58,471 nucleotides of DNA from Gammaproteobacteria bacterium (GTDB lineage: Bacteria > Pseudomonadota > Gammaproteobacteria > SZUA-229): assembly GCA_029881035.1 (NCBI GenBank), contig JAOUNI010000013.1, forward strand, positions 1 to 58,471. Direction: 5' to 3'. Positions 36,419 to 46,030 of the stretch are shown one piece after another. A program made the position numbers and the translations under genes. The notes below the pieces were generated by a model. That model ran no database searches and was not told the DNA's origin. It worked only from the letters and a program-made list of their open reading frames with translations. Positions within the stretch are counted from its first letter, which is position 1; each line of letters begins with the position of its first letter.

Positions 36419-36679
36419 TTATTCGGTAACGATATTACCGGTGTTTTTGTGCAGAATACTCTCACCGATGCCTTTTACGTTCATCAGATCTTCAGCCGAT
36501 TTGAAAGGCCCATTGGCCTCACGATAAGCCACAATAGCCTCTGCCTTTTTCTCGCCAACACCGACAAGTTCAGTCGATAGAGTCGCCACATCGGCTTTGT
36601 TAATGTTGACCTGTGCTGCAAATACAGAGGCAGAGATTGAAAGGAATGCAGATAGTAATAAGGATTGAATGATTTTCAT
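36419..36679 (-). CDS. ComEA-like helix-hairpin-helix DNA-binding protein
   Basis: An 86 aa exported protein: signal peptide about 1-21 (ending VFA) and a helix-hairpin-helix domain, with NINKADVATLSTELVGVGEK and FKSAEDLMNVKGIG as the two hairpins. Small periplasmic ComEA proteins bind incoming DNA during natural transformation; many organisms carry it, and the assignment to uptake here is inference. Two ATGs in tandem (36682, 36679); GGGAAG suits the second. It lies 68 bp after pyrF. Confidence 0.88.
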   Translation of the reverse strand: MKIIQSLLLSAFLSISASVFAAQVNINKADVATLSTELVGVGEKKAEAIVAYREANGPFKSAEDLMNVKGIGESILHKNTGNIVTE

Positions 36680-36746
36680 CATAACGCTTCCCTGTGTTAG
36701 TTGATAGAGCGCTCAAACTATCACGGCGTATTTTGTTATGCAAGCT

Positions 36747-37433
36747 TTATATCTGTGCATTTATTTCCTGTAAGACCCGAACCGGGTCTTCTGCTTGCGT
36801 CACCGGTCGGCCAATAACAAGATAATCAGAACCATTATCAATTGCTTGCCTCGGTGTCATAATACGATTCTGATCATCGGCACTGGTATTCTCAGGTCGA
36901 ATACCCGGTGTCACCAGCAAAAAATCATTACCGCATTGCTGCTTCAGTATCGATGCTTCCTGAGCAGAACAGACAACACCATCAAGCCCGACGCATTTTG
37001 CCATATTCGCCAGACGTTTAACAAAATCTGCCGGGGTCTGATTAATTCCCAGTGCTTGTAGCTCTTTTTCACCGCTACTGGTTAACAAAGTGACGGCAAT
37101 CAATAAAGGCGCGTCCTTATACGACAGTACATTACGCGCAGCCTCCATCATGGCCGAACCACCCATACTATGCACATTCATCATCCAGACGCCCAGTTCA
37201 GCCGCTGATTCACAAGCTTTGGCTACCGTAGTAGGAATATCATGAAATTTCAGATCCAGGAAAACATCAAAACCAGAAGCGACCATGGTTTTAACCAGCG
37301 CTGGCCCACAGTGTGTAAAGAGCTCTTTGCCTACTTTTAGGCGGCACAGGTCGGGATTGAGTTTATCTACCAATTGCATGGCAGCTTTATCAGTCGGAAA
37401 ATCTAGCGCAACAATCACTTTTGAATTATTCAT
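36747..37433 (-). CDS. pyrF: Orotidine 5'-phosphate decarboxylase (PyrF)
   Basis: Last step of UMP synthesis. The 228 aa TIM barrel has the catalytic DLKFHDIPTTV motif, the early VALDFPTDKAAM strand, and the phosphate-binding VTPGIRPE and YLVIGRPVTQ loops. It follows lapB by 4 bp, the usual gammaproteobacterial arrangement. Confidence 0.97.
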   Translation of the reverse strand: MNNSKVIVALDFPTDKAAMQLVDKLNPDLCRLKVGKELFTHCGPALVKTMVASGFDVFLDLKFHDIPTTVAKACESAAELGVWMMNVHSMGGSAMMEAARNVLSYKDAPLLIAVTLLTSSGEKELQALGINQTPADFVKRLANMAKCVGLDGVVCSAQEASILKQQCGNDFLLVTPGIRPENTSADDQNRIMTPRQAIDNGSDYLVIGRPVTQAEDPVRVLQEINAQI

Positions 37434-37437
37434 TACT

Positions 37438-38613
37438 CTATGCAGCTTCTATCATTGTTGGTTTGACTTCTGCCCAGCTCTGGCAGCTGGGACACAACCA
37501 GTAAAGGGTATTAGACTGAAATCCACAGTGGTGGCATTGGTACTCAGAATCATCCATTTGCATTTTAACCAGTGCCGATTTCAGATCGAGTAGCAAAGTA
37601 AGCTCCCCCGCATCGCTCTGATTAGTTTTATAACTAATCAGGGAGTGCATACCCCTGATATCCGGATATTTCCTAATTCTATCAGTCAGGTATGCAATAG
37701 CCGCATCTTTGCTTTGATATCGCTCAATCACCATGGCATGTTTCTCAATCATGGCCAATGACTGATGTCTTGACTCGACCTCAGCCAGGTAAGATAGCAA
37801 CTTATTAGGATCACCAAGCCGGTGATAACATTCAATTAATTTATCTAAAATAACCGGAAAGAACTCAGCATCACGTTTTTCTATCTGCTCAAAAAAATGC
37901 ACAGCCTGTTTGTAATTTTGCTTATCCATTTCATGATCAGCAAGAAAAATTAACGCTCGAATAGAGCCCTTATCGTAATGCAAAGCCTGTTTTGAATTAT
38001 AGGCAACCTGACTAACGTCACCTTTTGTCTTGGCAATATCAGCTAGTTCACAATAATACTGTGAAACCATGATACCGACATCCGATGCACCTTGTAAAAA
38101 CAAATCAACACCAACATCAATCGCCTTGTGCCAATCTTTTTCCTGCTGGAAAATCAAAATCAAATTCCTTTTTGCTTCTTCTGATTTACTGTCGTGAATC
38201 AACACTTCTTTAAACAACCCCTCAGCACGATCAAACCAGCCAGCTGCCAGATAATCATACCCTAACTCCAGCAAAACTTTACTACGGTACTCATCAGGTA
38301 AGGAGGGCCTGGCAATTAAACCCTGGTGTATTTTTATAGCTTTATCAATCTCACCATTTTTACGAAATATCTTGCCTAAGGCAAAATGAGTATCAACCAG
38401 ATCCCAATCTGTCTCAACCAGTTTTACGAATATATCGAGCGCTTTGCCATGCTCATCATTGAGGAGGTAATTCAAACCCGTAAAGTACTCCGGTGGGAGC
38501 TTGATGGGTTTATTATGTTTGACTGAACGTCCGCGCCGGCTAATCCAGAGCAACGCCAGTAAAATGAAGGGAGTAAATAGTAACCACGTTGGCATTTCAG
38601 ACAAATTAGTCAC
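37438..38613 (-). CDS. lapB: LPS assembly regulator LapB (YciM)
   Basis: Inner-membrane TPR protein that with FtsH controls LpxC turnover and so lipid A output. The 391 aa protein has one N-terminal membrane helix (about 8-24), a cytosolic array of TPR repeats (about 45-340), and a C-terminal rubredoxin-type metal site CHHCGF ... CPSC. The start is GTG 38613, with AGGA nine bases upstream. lapA, normally immediately upstream, is missing: only 108 bp separate it from ihfB. Confidence 0.95.
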   Translation of the reverse strand: MTNLSEMPTWLLFTPFILLALLWISRRGRSVKHNKPIKLPPEYFTGLNYLLNDEHGKALDIFVKLVETDWDLVDTHFALGKIFRKNGEIDKAIKIHQGLIARPSLPDEYRSKVLLELGYDYLAAGWFDRAEGLFKEVLIHDSKSEEAKRNLILIFQQEKDWHKAIDVGVDLFLQGASDVGIMVSQYYCELADIAKTKGDVSQVAYNSKQALHYDKGSIRALIFLADHEMDKQNYKQAVHFFEQIEKRDAEFFPVILDKLIECYHRLGDPNKLLSYLAEVESRHQSLAMIEKHAMVIERYQSKDAAIAYLTDRIRKYPDIRGMHSLISYKTNQSDAGELTLLLDLKSALVKMQMDDSEYQCHHCGFQSNTLYWLCPSCQSWAEVKPTMIEAA

Positions 38614-38721
38614 AACGAGATATCCTAGTTAAGATTGCTTATAAATAAACCAACCAGAATGCTCAGTATTGTCGTTCAATAAACGCAACCAGAAAGGCGC
38701 CACTATTGAAACCACTTATTT

Positions 38722-39042
38722 TTAGCCTTTCTTCAGAGAATCAATTACTCGTTCTCTAAGCTCTTTTCCAGGCTTAAAATGAGGTACATACTTACCCGGC
38801 AATGAAACTGAATCCCCAGTTTTGGGGTTTCTACCTGAGCGTGGTGGCCTAAAATGCAGGGAAAAGCTACCAAATCCTCTGATTTCTATTCTTTCACCTG
38901 TTGATAGCGAATTACTCATTCGCGCCAAAAGGCTTTTAACAGCCAGTTCTACGTCCTTGTAGGCAAGATGTGTTTGCTTGCGTGAGATCCTCTCAATCAA
39001 TTCAGACTTCATCATTGACTTTTCTAGTGATTCATCAGTCAT
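38722..39042 (-). CDS. ihfB: Integration host factor subunit beta (IhfB)
   Basis: DNA-bending architectural protein that pairs with IhfA. Motifs: the conserved [20 protein letters not shown] and [20 protein letters not shown] arm, and [11 protein letters not shown]. The family normally starts at MxKSELIER, which would put the start at 39015; the ATG at 39042 adds nine residues and has AGGAAGG about 12 bases upstream, so I cannot decide. It lies between rpsA and lapB. Confidence 0.96.
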   Translation of the reverse strand: MTDESLEKSMMKSELIERISRKQTHLAYKDVELAVKSLLARMSNSLSTGERIEIRGFGSFSLHFRPPRSGRNPKTGDSVSLPGKYVPHFKPGKELRERVIDSLKKG

Positions 39043-39102
39043 TTCTACTTGAAACCTTCCTCGATTAACTGTCTTCTATTACTTTATTTGTAGCAGCAAA
39101 AA

Positions 39103-40779
39103 TTACTTTTTGCTAGCATCCATCTGTTCTTTAAGTAAATCACCTAAAGTAGTTGATGCCGTTTCTTGCGAGTTAGAGTAATCTTTCATCGCTTCAGATT
39201 CATCTTCATAATCTTTAGCTTTAACTGAAAGGTTAAGAGCACGGCTCTTACGATCAACACCCATCAACTTGGCTTCAACGACGTCACCTACTTTCAATAC
39301 CGTGCTAGCATCTTCAACACGATCACGTGAAAGCTCAGAAGCACGTAATGTACCCTCTACACCATCACCCAGATCAATGATTGCGGCTTTAGCATCAACA
39401 GATACAACAGTGCCTTTAACGATAGCGCCTTTTTTGTATTCTGCCATAAAAGTTGAAACAGGATCCTGTTCCATCTGCTTGATGCCTAAAGAAATACGCT
39501 CACGCTCAGGGTCAATTGAAAGCACTACTGCTTCAATGGTATCACCTTTCTTATAATCACGAATGGCTTCTACACCTTCAACATCCCAGGACACATCGGA
39601 CATATGAACCAAACCATCGATATCGCCATTCAGGCCAACAAATACGCCGAAATCGGTGATTGATTTGATAACACCGGTTACTTTATCGCCCTTATTATGG
39701 GTGGCAGAGAACTCATCCCATGGATTAGTCTTACACTGTTTCATACCCAGAGATATACGACGACGCTCAGGATCGATGTCCAGAATAGTGACTTCAACTT
39801 CATCACCCAATGTGACTACATTACCAGGGCTAACGTTCTTATTAGTCCAGTCCATTTCAGAAACGTGAACCAGACCTTCAACGCCATCTTCAATTTCAAC
39901 AAAACAACCGTAATCAGTAATATTGCTAACTTTACCAAACAGACGTGAGCCTTCAGGGTAACGACGAGCGATTTCAGCCCATGGATCCTGACCTAGTTGT
40001 TTCAGACCCAGAGATACGCGAGTTTTCTCCTTGTCATATTTAAGTACAACCACTTCGATTTCATCACCCACTTCAACAATTTCTGATGGATGACGAACAC
40101 GTTTCCAGGCCATATCAGTAATATGCAACAGACCATCGATACCACCCAGATCCAGAAATGCGCCGTAATCGGTAAGATTCTTAACAACACCCTTAATGGT
40201 CTTGCCTTCTTCGATACTTTCAAGCAACTGTTCGCGCTCAGCACTATATTCGTTTTCAACAACAGCACGACGAGAAACCACAACGTTATTACGTTTCTGA
40301 TCCAGCTTGATGACTTTAAATTCAAGCTCTTTACCTTCGAGGTAAGAAGTGTCTCTAACAGGTCGTACATCAACCAGTGAGCCAGGCAGGAAGGCACGAA
40401 TATCGCCCATTTCAACAGTAAAGCCACCTTTGACTCTTCCTGTAATCGTACCCAGAATAATTTCTCCAGCTTCAAATGAGCTTTCCAGCGATGTCCATGC
40501 TCTAGCACGTTTAGCTTTCTCACGAGACAGGCGCGTTTCACCAAAACCATCTTCTACGGCTTCTAAAACGACTTCCACATCATCGCCAACAGCTACTTCC
40601 AGCTCGCCAGCGAGATTATAAAATTGACTTTCAGGGATAACACCCTCGGATTTCAGCCCAGCAGAAACGGTCACATAACCATCATAGATTTCTACAACAG
40701 TGCCCATCACAACGGTACCCGCTGTCATTTCAGTGTGGGCTAGGCTTTCTTCAAATAATTCGGCAAAATTTTCAGACAT
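39103..40779 (-). CDS. rpsA: 30S ribosomal protein S1 (RpsA)
   Basis: The 558 aa protein binds mRNA on the ribosome through six S1 OB-fold domains; repeats of the G.V....DYG.F......GL.H.S.M pattern are clear (for example [20 protein letters not shown], then [20 protein letters not shown] and [20 protein letters not shown]). The length matches E. coli S1. An 8-bp inverted repeat AGCAAAAA / TTTTTGCT surrounds its stop codon (39095-39114). It lies between cmk (113 bp) and ihfB (60 bp). Confidence 0.98.
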   Translation of the reverse strand: MSENFAELFEESLAHTEMTAGTVVMGTVVEIYDGYVTVSAGLKSEGVIPESQFYNLAGELEVAVGDDVEVVLEAVEDGFGETRLSREKAKRARAWTSLESSFEAGEIILGTITGRVKGGFTVEMGDIRAFLPGSLVDVRPVRDTSYLEGKELEFKVIKLDQKRNNVVVSRRAVVENEYSAEREQLLESIEEGKTIKGVVKNLTDYGAFLDLGGIDGLLHITDMAWKRVRHPSEIVEVGDEIEVVVLKYDKEKTRVSLGLKQLGQDPWAEIARRYPEGSRLFGKVSNITDYGCFVEIEDGVEGLVHVSEMDWTNKNVSPGNVVTLGDEVEVTILDIDPERRRISLGMKQCKTNPWDEFSATHNKGDKVTGVIKSITDFGVFVGLNGDIDGLVHMSDVSWDVEGVEAIRDYKKGDTIEAVVLSIDPERERISLGIKQMEQDPVSTFMAEYKKGAIVKGTVVSVDAKAAIIDLGDGVEGTLRASELSRDRVEDASTVLKVGDVVEAKLMGVDRKSRALNLSVKAKDYEDESEAMKDYSNSQETASTTLGDLLKEQMDASKK

Positions 40780-40850
40780 AATATTAGGTTTTATGCATAT
40801 CTACCGTATAAAACTTGATGATAGATACACTAGGTTATAGTTAAACAAAT

Positions 40851-40873
40851 GACCTGTGGAATGATCCCAGGTC
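40851..40873 (-). terminator. Hairpin between cmk and rpsA, possible weak terminator or attenuator
   Basis: GACCTG and CAGGTC are perfect reverse complements; with the inner GG/CC pairs the stem is eight base pairs with one bulge. On the minus strand it is followed by ATTTGTTT, a poor U-tract. It sits 20 bp after the cmk stop and could reduce read-through into rpsA, which probably has its own promoter in the next 70 bp. Confidence 0.4.
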
Positions 40874-40892
40874 TCCAATTTCAAACTACCTG

Positions 40893-41564
40893 CTAAAAAC
40901 GCTGTTCAACGAGCTGCATGACCTTACTGCACACCTGACCGATATCCAGATTAGTGGTATCGATAATGATGGCATCGTCGGCAGCTAACAGCGGTGAAGC
41001 TAATCGTGTTGAATCTCTTTCGTCGCGTTCTATGAGCTCGGCGGTAAGCTGCGAGAGATTAGCATCTATGCCCTTTTCTTTCAACTGCTTATAGCGTCTT
41101 TTCGCACGTTCTTGGGCACTGGCTGTGAGAAAGATTTTTAGCCCTGCATCGGGGAATACGGTTGTCCCCATGTCACGGCCATCAGCCACCAAACCGGGAA
41201 CTTTTGCAAAAGCTCTTTGCTTATCGAGCAGAGCCTGACGTACTTCGGGAATGGCGGCGATTTTCGAAGCCAGCACACCAGTCGCCTCGGTGCGAATTAC
41301 CTCAGAGACATTTTCTCCGCGTAAATAAATACCCAGCGCATCCCCTGATGTCACATACTCTATTTGCATATCCCTTGCCAAATCAGCAAGTTGCGAGACA
41401 TTATCAAGATCAGTATTGTCGCCGGCGCTCAATGCTAACAGTCGATACAGCGAACCACTATCAAGGATATGCCAGCCGAGTTTTTTTGCCACTAACAGGC
41501 AAACTGTGCCTTTGCCTACTCCACTGGGGCCATCTAATGTTAATACTGGAATATTGGCACTCAT
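40893..41564 (-). CDS. cmk: Cytidylate kinase (Cmk)
   Basis: Phosphorylates CMP and dCMP. The 223 aa protein has the P-loop LDGPSGVGKGTVCLLVAKKLG, GSLYRLLAL for the nucleotide site, DGRDMGTTVFPDA, and the lid segment RAKRRYKQLKEKG. It follows aroA by 6 bp and precedes rpsA, the conserved order. Confidence 0.97.
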   Translation of the reverse strand: MSANIPVLTLDGPSGVGKGTVCLLVAKKLGWHILDSGSLYRLLALSAGDNTDLDNVSQLADLARDMQIEYVTSGDALGIYLRGENVSEVIRTEATGVLASKIAAIPEVRQALLDKQRAFAKVPGLVADGRDMGTTVFPDAGLKIFLTASAQERAKRRYKQLKEKGIDANLSQLTAELIERDERDSTRLASPLLAADDAIIIDTTNLDIGQVCSKVMQLVEQRF

Positions 41565-41570
41565 CAGATA

Positions 41571-42872
41571 TCAGCCTTTTAACTCAATGCTTAAACCTGC
41601 TTTCGAAGCCAGCTCAACAAAGTCAGGGAAAGAAGTGCTGACGTTGTCACAGTCTTCAATTTCGATATTTCCTGTAGCACACAGAGCCGCCATGGAAAAA
41701 GCCATGGCTATACGGTGGTCATCATGACTATAAACCGTACCAGACTGAATCTCACCACCCTGAATAATCATGCCGTCATTTGTTGCCTGTGCATCCACAC
41801 CCAAAGCCTGTAGTCCTTCGGCCATCACCTGAATACGATCACATTCCTTAACGCGCAATTCTTCTGCACCAGTAATGATGGTTTCACCTTCAGCACAGGC
41901 AGCCGCTACAAATATCACTGGAAATTCATCAATTGCCAGCGGTACCAGATGCTCTGGAATGATCACACCTTTTAATTGTGCACTTCTGACCCGGATATCC
42001 GCCACTGGCTCGCCACCCGCTTCACGTTGATTGAGTAATTCGATATTCGCCCCCATCAACTTCAGAATGTCAATCACACCAGTTCGGGTAGGATTAATAC
42101 CGACGTGCTCCAGCGTAATATCTGAACCCTGAGCAATACTGGCTCCGACCATAAAAAAGGCTGAAGACGAAATATCTGCAGGCACATCAATATCACAGGC
42201 TTTGAGCCGAGCAGGGCCTTCAAGACACATAGTCGAACCTTTCACCTCTACAGGCACACCAAAAGCCGTTAACATTCTTTCAGTATGGTCACGCGTTGGC
42301 GCCGGCTCAGTCACACAGGTTTTACCTTCAGCATAAAGCCCGGCCAGCAAGCAGCAGGACTTCACCTGCGCACTGGCCATTGGCATCTGATAGTCGATAC
42401 CATGTAATTTATTACCGCCAAATATTTTCAGGGGCGGGCGTCCTTCAGCTGCCGTTTTTACGACCGCACCCATTTCGGTTAATGGATTAGTCACACGCGC
42501 CATAGGACGCTTTGACAATGAAGCATCACCCTTGAGCTCAACATCGAACGGCAGCCCCGCAAACAGGCCTGCCAGTAAACGCATGGACGTGCCGGAATTA
42601 CCGACATCAAGTGCATGTGCAGGTTTTTTTAGCCCCTGCATACCCACGCCATGTACAACAACCCTGCCATTTTCCGGGCCTTCAATTTCAACACCCATGG
42701 CACGAAACGCACGCAGGGTATTAAGACTGTCTTCACCTTCAAGAAAGCCGCTTATGTGACTGGTGCCTTCAGCAATCGCACCAAACATAATAGAGCGATG
42801 TGAAATTGATTTATCGCCAGGAACACGAATATTCCCTTTTAATGCACCACCATTTTTTACTGTAAATTTCAT
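41571..42872 (-). CDS. aroA: 3-phosphoshikimate 1-carboxyvinyltransferase (EPSP synthase, AroA)
   Basis: Sixth shikimate step: joins PEP and shikimate 3-phosphate. About 433 aa. Features are VPGDKSISHRSIMFGAIAEG, the loop GNSGTSMRLLAGL, SKRPMARVTNPL, and EELRVKECDRIQVMAEGL. The GNSGTSMR loop resembles Bacillus/Pseudomonas-type enzymes rather than the E. coli GNAGTAMR type. In Pseudomonas this gene is fused to tyrA; here they are separate, 42 bp apart. ATG 42872 has GGAA about seven bases upstream; the longer frame would need a TTG. Confidence 0.96.
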   Translation of the reverse strand: MKFTVKNGGALKGNIRVPGDKSISHRSIMFGAIAEGTSHISGFLEGEDSLNTLRAFRAMGVEIEGPENGRVVVHGVGMQGLKKPAHALDVGNSGTSMRLLAGLFAGLPFDVELKGDASLSKRPMARVTNPLTEMGAVVKTAAEGRPPLKIFGGNKLHGIDYQMPMASAQVKSCCLLAGLYAEGKTCVTEPAPTRDHTERMLTAFGVPVEVKGSTMCLEGPARLKACDIDVPADISSSAFFMVGASIAQGSDITLEHVGINPTRTGVIDILKLMGANIELLNQREAGGEPVADIRVRSAQLKGVIIPEHLVPLAIDEFPVIFVAAACAEGETIITGAEELRVKECDRIQVMAEGLQALGVDAQATNDGMIIQGGEIQSGTVYSHDDHRIAMAFSMAALCATGNIEIEDCDNVSTSFPDFVELASKAGLSIELKG

Positions 42873-42914
42873 CAATGATTTCCAGAAGCCTTTGGACTAC
42901 AAGTCACGACTTAA

Positions 42915-43784
42915 CTATTGATTGTTAAATTGATCGCGCGCCCGCTTGGCACGCGCAAAAATATTCATCAGCGCTTCACCATCACTGTCCTGCAAAGCAC
43001 TACTAATTGTTTTAAGTTGTTCTTCGTATTTTTTTATCATGCGCAAAATATCTTCACGATTACTCAAACAGATATCGCGCCACATCACCGGATCACTGGA
43101 GGCAATGCGGGTAAAGTCGCGAAAGCCACCCGCAGCAAAACGAAAAATCTCATCAACTTCTTTAAGATTATTCAGGCAATCAACCAGACCGAAAGCCAGA
43201 ATATGCGGCAAATGACTGGTACCGGCCAGCACCATGTCATGATGCTCCGCTGACATTGACTCAACTTCTGCGCCCGACGCCTGCCACATCTCAGTGATTA
43301 ATTTCAGCGCATCGCTATCGGTTTTTTCCGTCGGCGTGAGAATAACTTTACGATTTTTATAAAGATCAACCAGCGCTGCTGTTACACCACTTTTTTCTGT
43401 GCCCGAAATGGGATGCCCGGCAACAAAGCGATTCACCTTATTACCAAACGCCGCCTCAGCATCCCTGATCACGCTTTGTTTAGCACTGCCAGCATCAGTG
43501 ACCACCGCGGTTGCAGGCAAGGCAGGCGCAATCTGTTCGAAAACACTTTTCATTGCGCTCAGGGGCACAGCAACTACAACAATATCAGCGTCTTTTACTG
43601 CCAGTGAAAAATCAGTCTCGTAGTGATCGATAACGCCCAGCTCAATCGCTTTCCTGAGGGTTTCCTCGGTGCGACCTGCGCCAATAATACGCTGGCAAAA
43701 ACCAGCCTGCTTTAAAGCCAGCGCCAGCGAGCCACCAATCAGCCCTGTGCCAATAATACAAACGGTCTGCACTTTGGTCGTCAC
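42915..43784 (-). CDS. tyrA: Prephenate/arogenate dehydrogenase (TyrA)
   Basis: Oxidative decarboxylation of prephenate (or arogenate) for tyrosine. The 289 aa monofunctional protein has the NAD(P)-binding IIGTGLIGGSLALALKQAG, the VVAVPLSAM segment, TDAGSAKQSV, and the His-containing FVAGHPISGTEKSG substrate loop. There is no chorismate mutase domain; that activity is in pheA. The start is GTG 43784 overlapping the hisC stop by 4 bp. Confidence 0.95.
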   Translation of the reverse strand: MTTKVQTVCIIGTGLIGGSLALALKQAGFCQRIIGAGRTEETLRKAIELGVIDHYETDFSLAVKDADIVVVAVPLSAMKSVFEQIAPALPATAVVTDAGSAKQSVIRDAEAAFGNKVNRFVAGHPISGTEKSGVTAALVDLYKNRKVILTPTEKTDSDALKLITEMWQASGAEVESMSAEHHDMVLAGTSHLPHILAFGLVDCLNNLKEVDEIFRFAAGGFRDFTRIASSDPVMWRDICLSNREDILRMIKKYEEQLKTISSALQDSDGEALMNIFARAKRARDQFNNQ

Positions 43785-44902
43785 GCTAGTACCTCAGTCA
43801 AGGCACGAATAAAGCGCTGGTTCTGCGCTTCGGTGCCGATACTAATGCGCAAAAATTCTGGCATATTATAGTTAGCCACGGGCCGGACAATTACACCTTT
43901 TTTCAACAGCGCCTGATAAATCGGCTGCGCATCCTGATGAAGATTGACCGTAATAAAGTTAGCCATCGTCGGCAAATAATCCAGCCCCAGTTCTGTAAAC
44001 GATGTTTGCAAATAGGCTTTGCCCAGATTATTTACCAATACACTTTTTTGAATATGTTCATCATCATCCAGTGCAGCCAGTGCTGCCACCTGCGCCAGTA
44101 AACTGGTGTTAAAAGGTTGCCTGACACGATTTAACAAATCCGCAATGTCAGGGCTGGATAGCGCGTAACCAATACGCAGCCCTGCCAGGGCGTAGATCTT
44201 GGAGAAAGTGCCGGTAATAACCAGGTTCGGGTAAGCTGCCAGCCATTCATTCACTTCAAATTGAAATGAATCATCCATGTATTCGTTATAAGCCATATCC
44301 AGCACAACCACGACGTCATCGGGCATGCCATCAAGTATCTGTTTCAGCATCTGGACCGATAGGCAGGTCCCGGTCGGGTTATTAGGGTTGGCGATAAACA
44401 CAACGCGCGTTTTTTCATCCACGCTCGAAAGCAATGTTTCAGGGTTATGCCCTAACGGCATAGTCTCATGATCAAGTGGAAATGCTTTGGCCACATTCGC
44501 GGTTGCGCCGACGGCCTGAGTCGCAATAGGATAAACGGCGAAAGCATATTCGGAAAAGACTGCCGAGATATCAGGCCCTAAAAAAGCATGCGCCACCAGC
44601 TCGAGCACATCATTGGAGCCATTGCCCAAAGTCACGCAGGCTCGCTCAATCTGAAATTTTTCAGCAATACGCGCGCGCAGTTTAAAACCGCCGCCATCAG
44701 GATAAAAATTCACCGACTCACAATGCGCACGAATGGCATCAACCGCTTTTGCACTGGGCCCTAAAGGATTTTCATTGGAAGCCAGTTTGATCGAGTTGGT
44801 GATACCCAGCTCGCGCTCCAGCTCATCGATGGGTTTTCCCGGCAGATAAGGTTTTAGCTGTTGAACACCCTTAGTCGCCAGCGATTGGAAGGACTTACTC
44901 AT
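43781..44902 (-). CDS. hisC: Histidinol-phosphate aminotransferase (HisC)
   Basis: PLP enzyme of histidine synthesis; members in this gene context often also serve aromatic amino acids. The 373 aa class I/II aminotransferase shows KLASNENPLGPS, TLGNGSNDVLELVAHAF, FIANPNNPTGT, VVLDMAYNEYMDD, and the PLP lysine in TGTFSKIYALAGLRIGY. Its position between pheA and tyrA suggests it may transaminate prephenate or phenylpyruvate as well. Confidence 0.95.
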   Translation of the reverse strand: MSKSFQSLATKGVQQLKPYLPGKPIDELERELGITNSIKLASNENPLGPSAKAVDAIRAHCESVNFYPDGGGFKLRARIAEKFQIERACVTLGNGSNDVLELVAHAFLGPDISAVFSEYAFAVYPIATQAVGATANVAKAFPLDHETMPLGHNPETLLSSVDEKTRVVFIANPNNPTGTCLSVQMLKQILDGMPDDVVVVLDMAYNEYMDDSFQFEVNEWLAAYPNLVITGTFSKIYALAGLRIGYALSSPDIADLLNRVRQPFNTSLLAQVAALAALDDDEHIQKSVLVNNLGKAYLQTSFTELGLDYLPTMANFITVNLHQDAQPIYQALLKKGVIVRPVANYNMPEFLRISIGTEAQNQRFIRALTEVLA

Positions 44903-44935
44903 AGCGCTTACAAATGGTTATTGATTATTAAAAGT

Positions 44936-46021
44936 TTAGATGACTGCTTTTGGGTAGGCGCCCAGAACTGTGACCATCGCACTTGCCTGTCCAATCTCGG
45001 CAATGGCCTCCCGTACATTTTCATCGTCGCGATGTCCATCAATATCCATGAAGAACACGTACTCCCAGACACCCTTACGCGATGGCCTGGATTCGATATT
45101 GCTCATACTGATATTACGTTTTGCCAGCGGCTGCAGCAAACCAAACAGCGAGCCCGGACGATTATGCGCAAACACCAGCAAGCTGGTGCGGTCATTACCA
45201 CTCGGCGGCGACTGGTGTTTACCGATAACAACAAAACGTGTCGTATTATCCGGTTCATCTTCGATATCTGCCTTTAGCACAGGCACGTGATAAAGCTCTG
45301 AAGCCTGAATGCCTGCGATTGCCGCGGAATGCTCGTGCTCATGGGCTACCTGTACGGCTTCGGCATTGCTATTGGTCGCAATGCGCTGGGCGTTCGGTAA
45401 ATACTTATCCAGCCACAAACGGCATTGCGCAAAAGATTGCTGATGTGAATAAACACGCTCGATTCTGGTTAATTCAGTTTCAAGCGACAAAAGATTGTGA
45501 CGAATTCTTAACTCAACTTCACCGCTAATGGAGAGTGACGAGCGCATCAGCAAATCCAGGGTATGGTTAATCATACCTTCGGTCGAATTCTCGATTGGCA
45601 CCACGCCAAAGTCAGCGCCATCAGCCTCGACCAGTCGGAACACTTCTTCGATACTGTCTACCGATTCTTTTTCAAAAAAATTACCAAAATGTTTGAGCGC
45701 AGCTGAATGCGTATAAGTTCCTTCCGGGCCAAGAAAGGCAATCTTTAATGGTTTCTCGAGCGCCAGACAGGCAGCCATGATCTCGCGAAAAATGCCCGCC
45801 ATCGAGTTATCGCTAAGTGGACCTTTATTTCTATCTTTAACAGCCTGCAGAACCTGAGCTTCACGTTCGGGGCGATAAAAATGAACTGTATCACCCTGCT
45901 GTTTTTTAATTTCAGCCACTTTTGCGGCACACTCTGCACGTTCAGCCACTAACTGCTGTATCGACATATCAATCGTATCAATACGTGCACGAATATCAGC
46001 TAGTGGGTCTTTTTCACTCAT
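44936..46021 (-). CDS. pheA: Bifunctional chorismate mutase / prephenate dehydratase (PheA)
   Basis: Converts chorismate to prephenate and on to phenylpyruvate. The 361 aa protein has an AroQ mutase domain (about 1-90: IRARIDTIDMSIQQLVAERA), a prephenate dehydratase domain (about 93-270: IAFLGPEGTYTHSAAL, VVPIENSTEGMINHTLD, with the TRF motif near the end of the domain), and a C-terminal ACT domain (LVFAHNRPGSLFGLL, then IESRPSR) for phenylalanine feedback. It is 9 bp after serA. Confidence 0.97.
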   Translation of the reverse strand: MSEKDPLADIRARIDTIDMSIQQLVAERAECAAKVAEIKKQQGDTVHFYRPEREAQVLQAVKDRNKGPLSDNSMAGIFREIMAACLALEKPLKIAFLGPEGTYTHSAALKHFGNFFEKESVDSIEEVFRLVEADGADFGVVPIENSTEGMINHTLDLLMRSSLSISGEVELRIRHNLLSLETELTRIERVYSHQQSFAQCRLWLDKYLPNAQRIATNSNAEAVQVAHEHEHSAAIAGIQASELYHVPVLKADIEDEPDNTTRFVVIGKHQSPPSGNDRTSLLVFAHNRPGSLFGLLQPLAKRNISMSNIESRPSRKGVWEYVFFMDIDGHRDDENVREAIAEIGQASAMVTVLGAYPKAVI

Positions 46022-46030
46022 AGAAATAAA

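Noticed and set aside
39095-39114. AGCAAAAA/TTTTTGCT as rpsA terminator
   Set aside because: The stem is almost all A-T and surrounds the rpsA stop codon; too weak to call a terminator.
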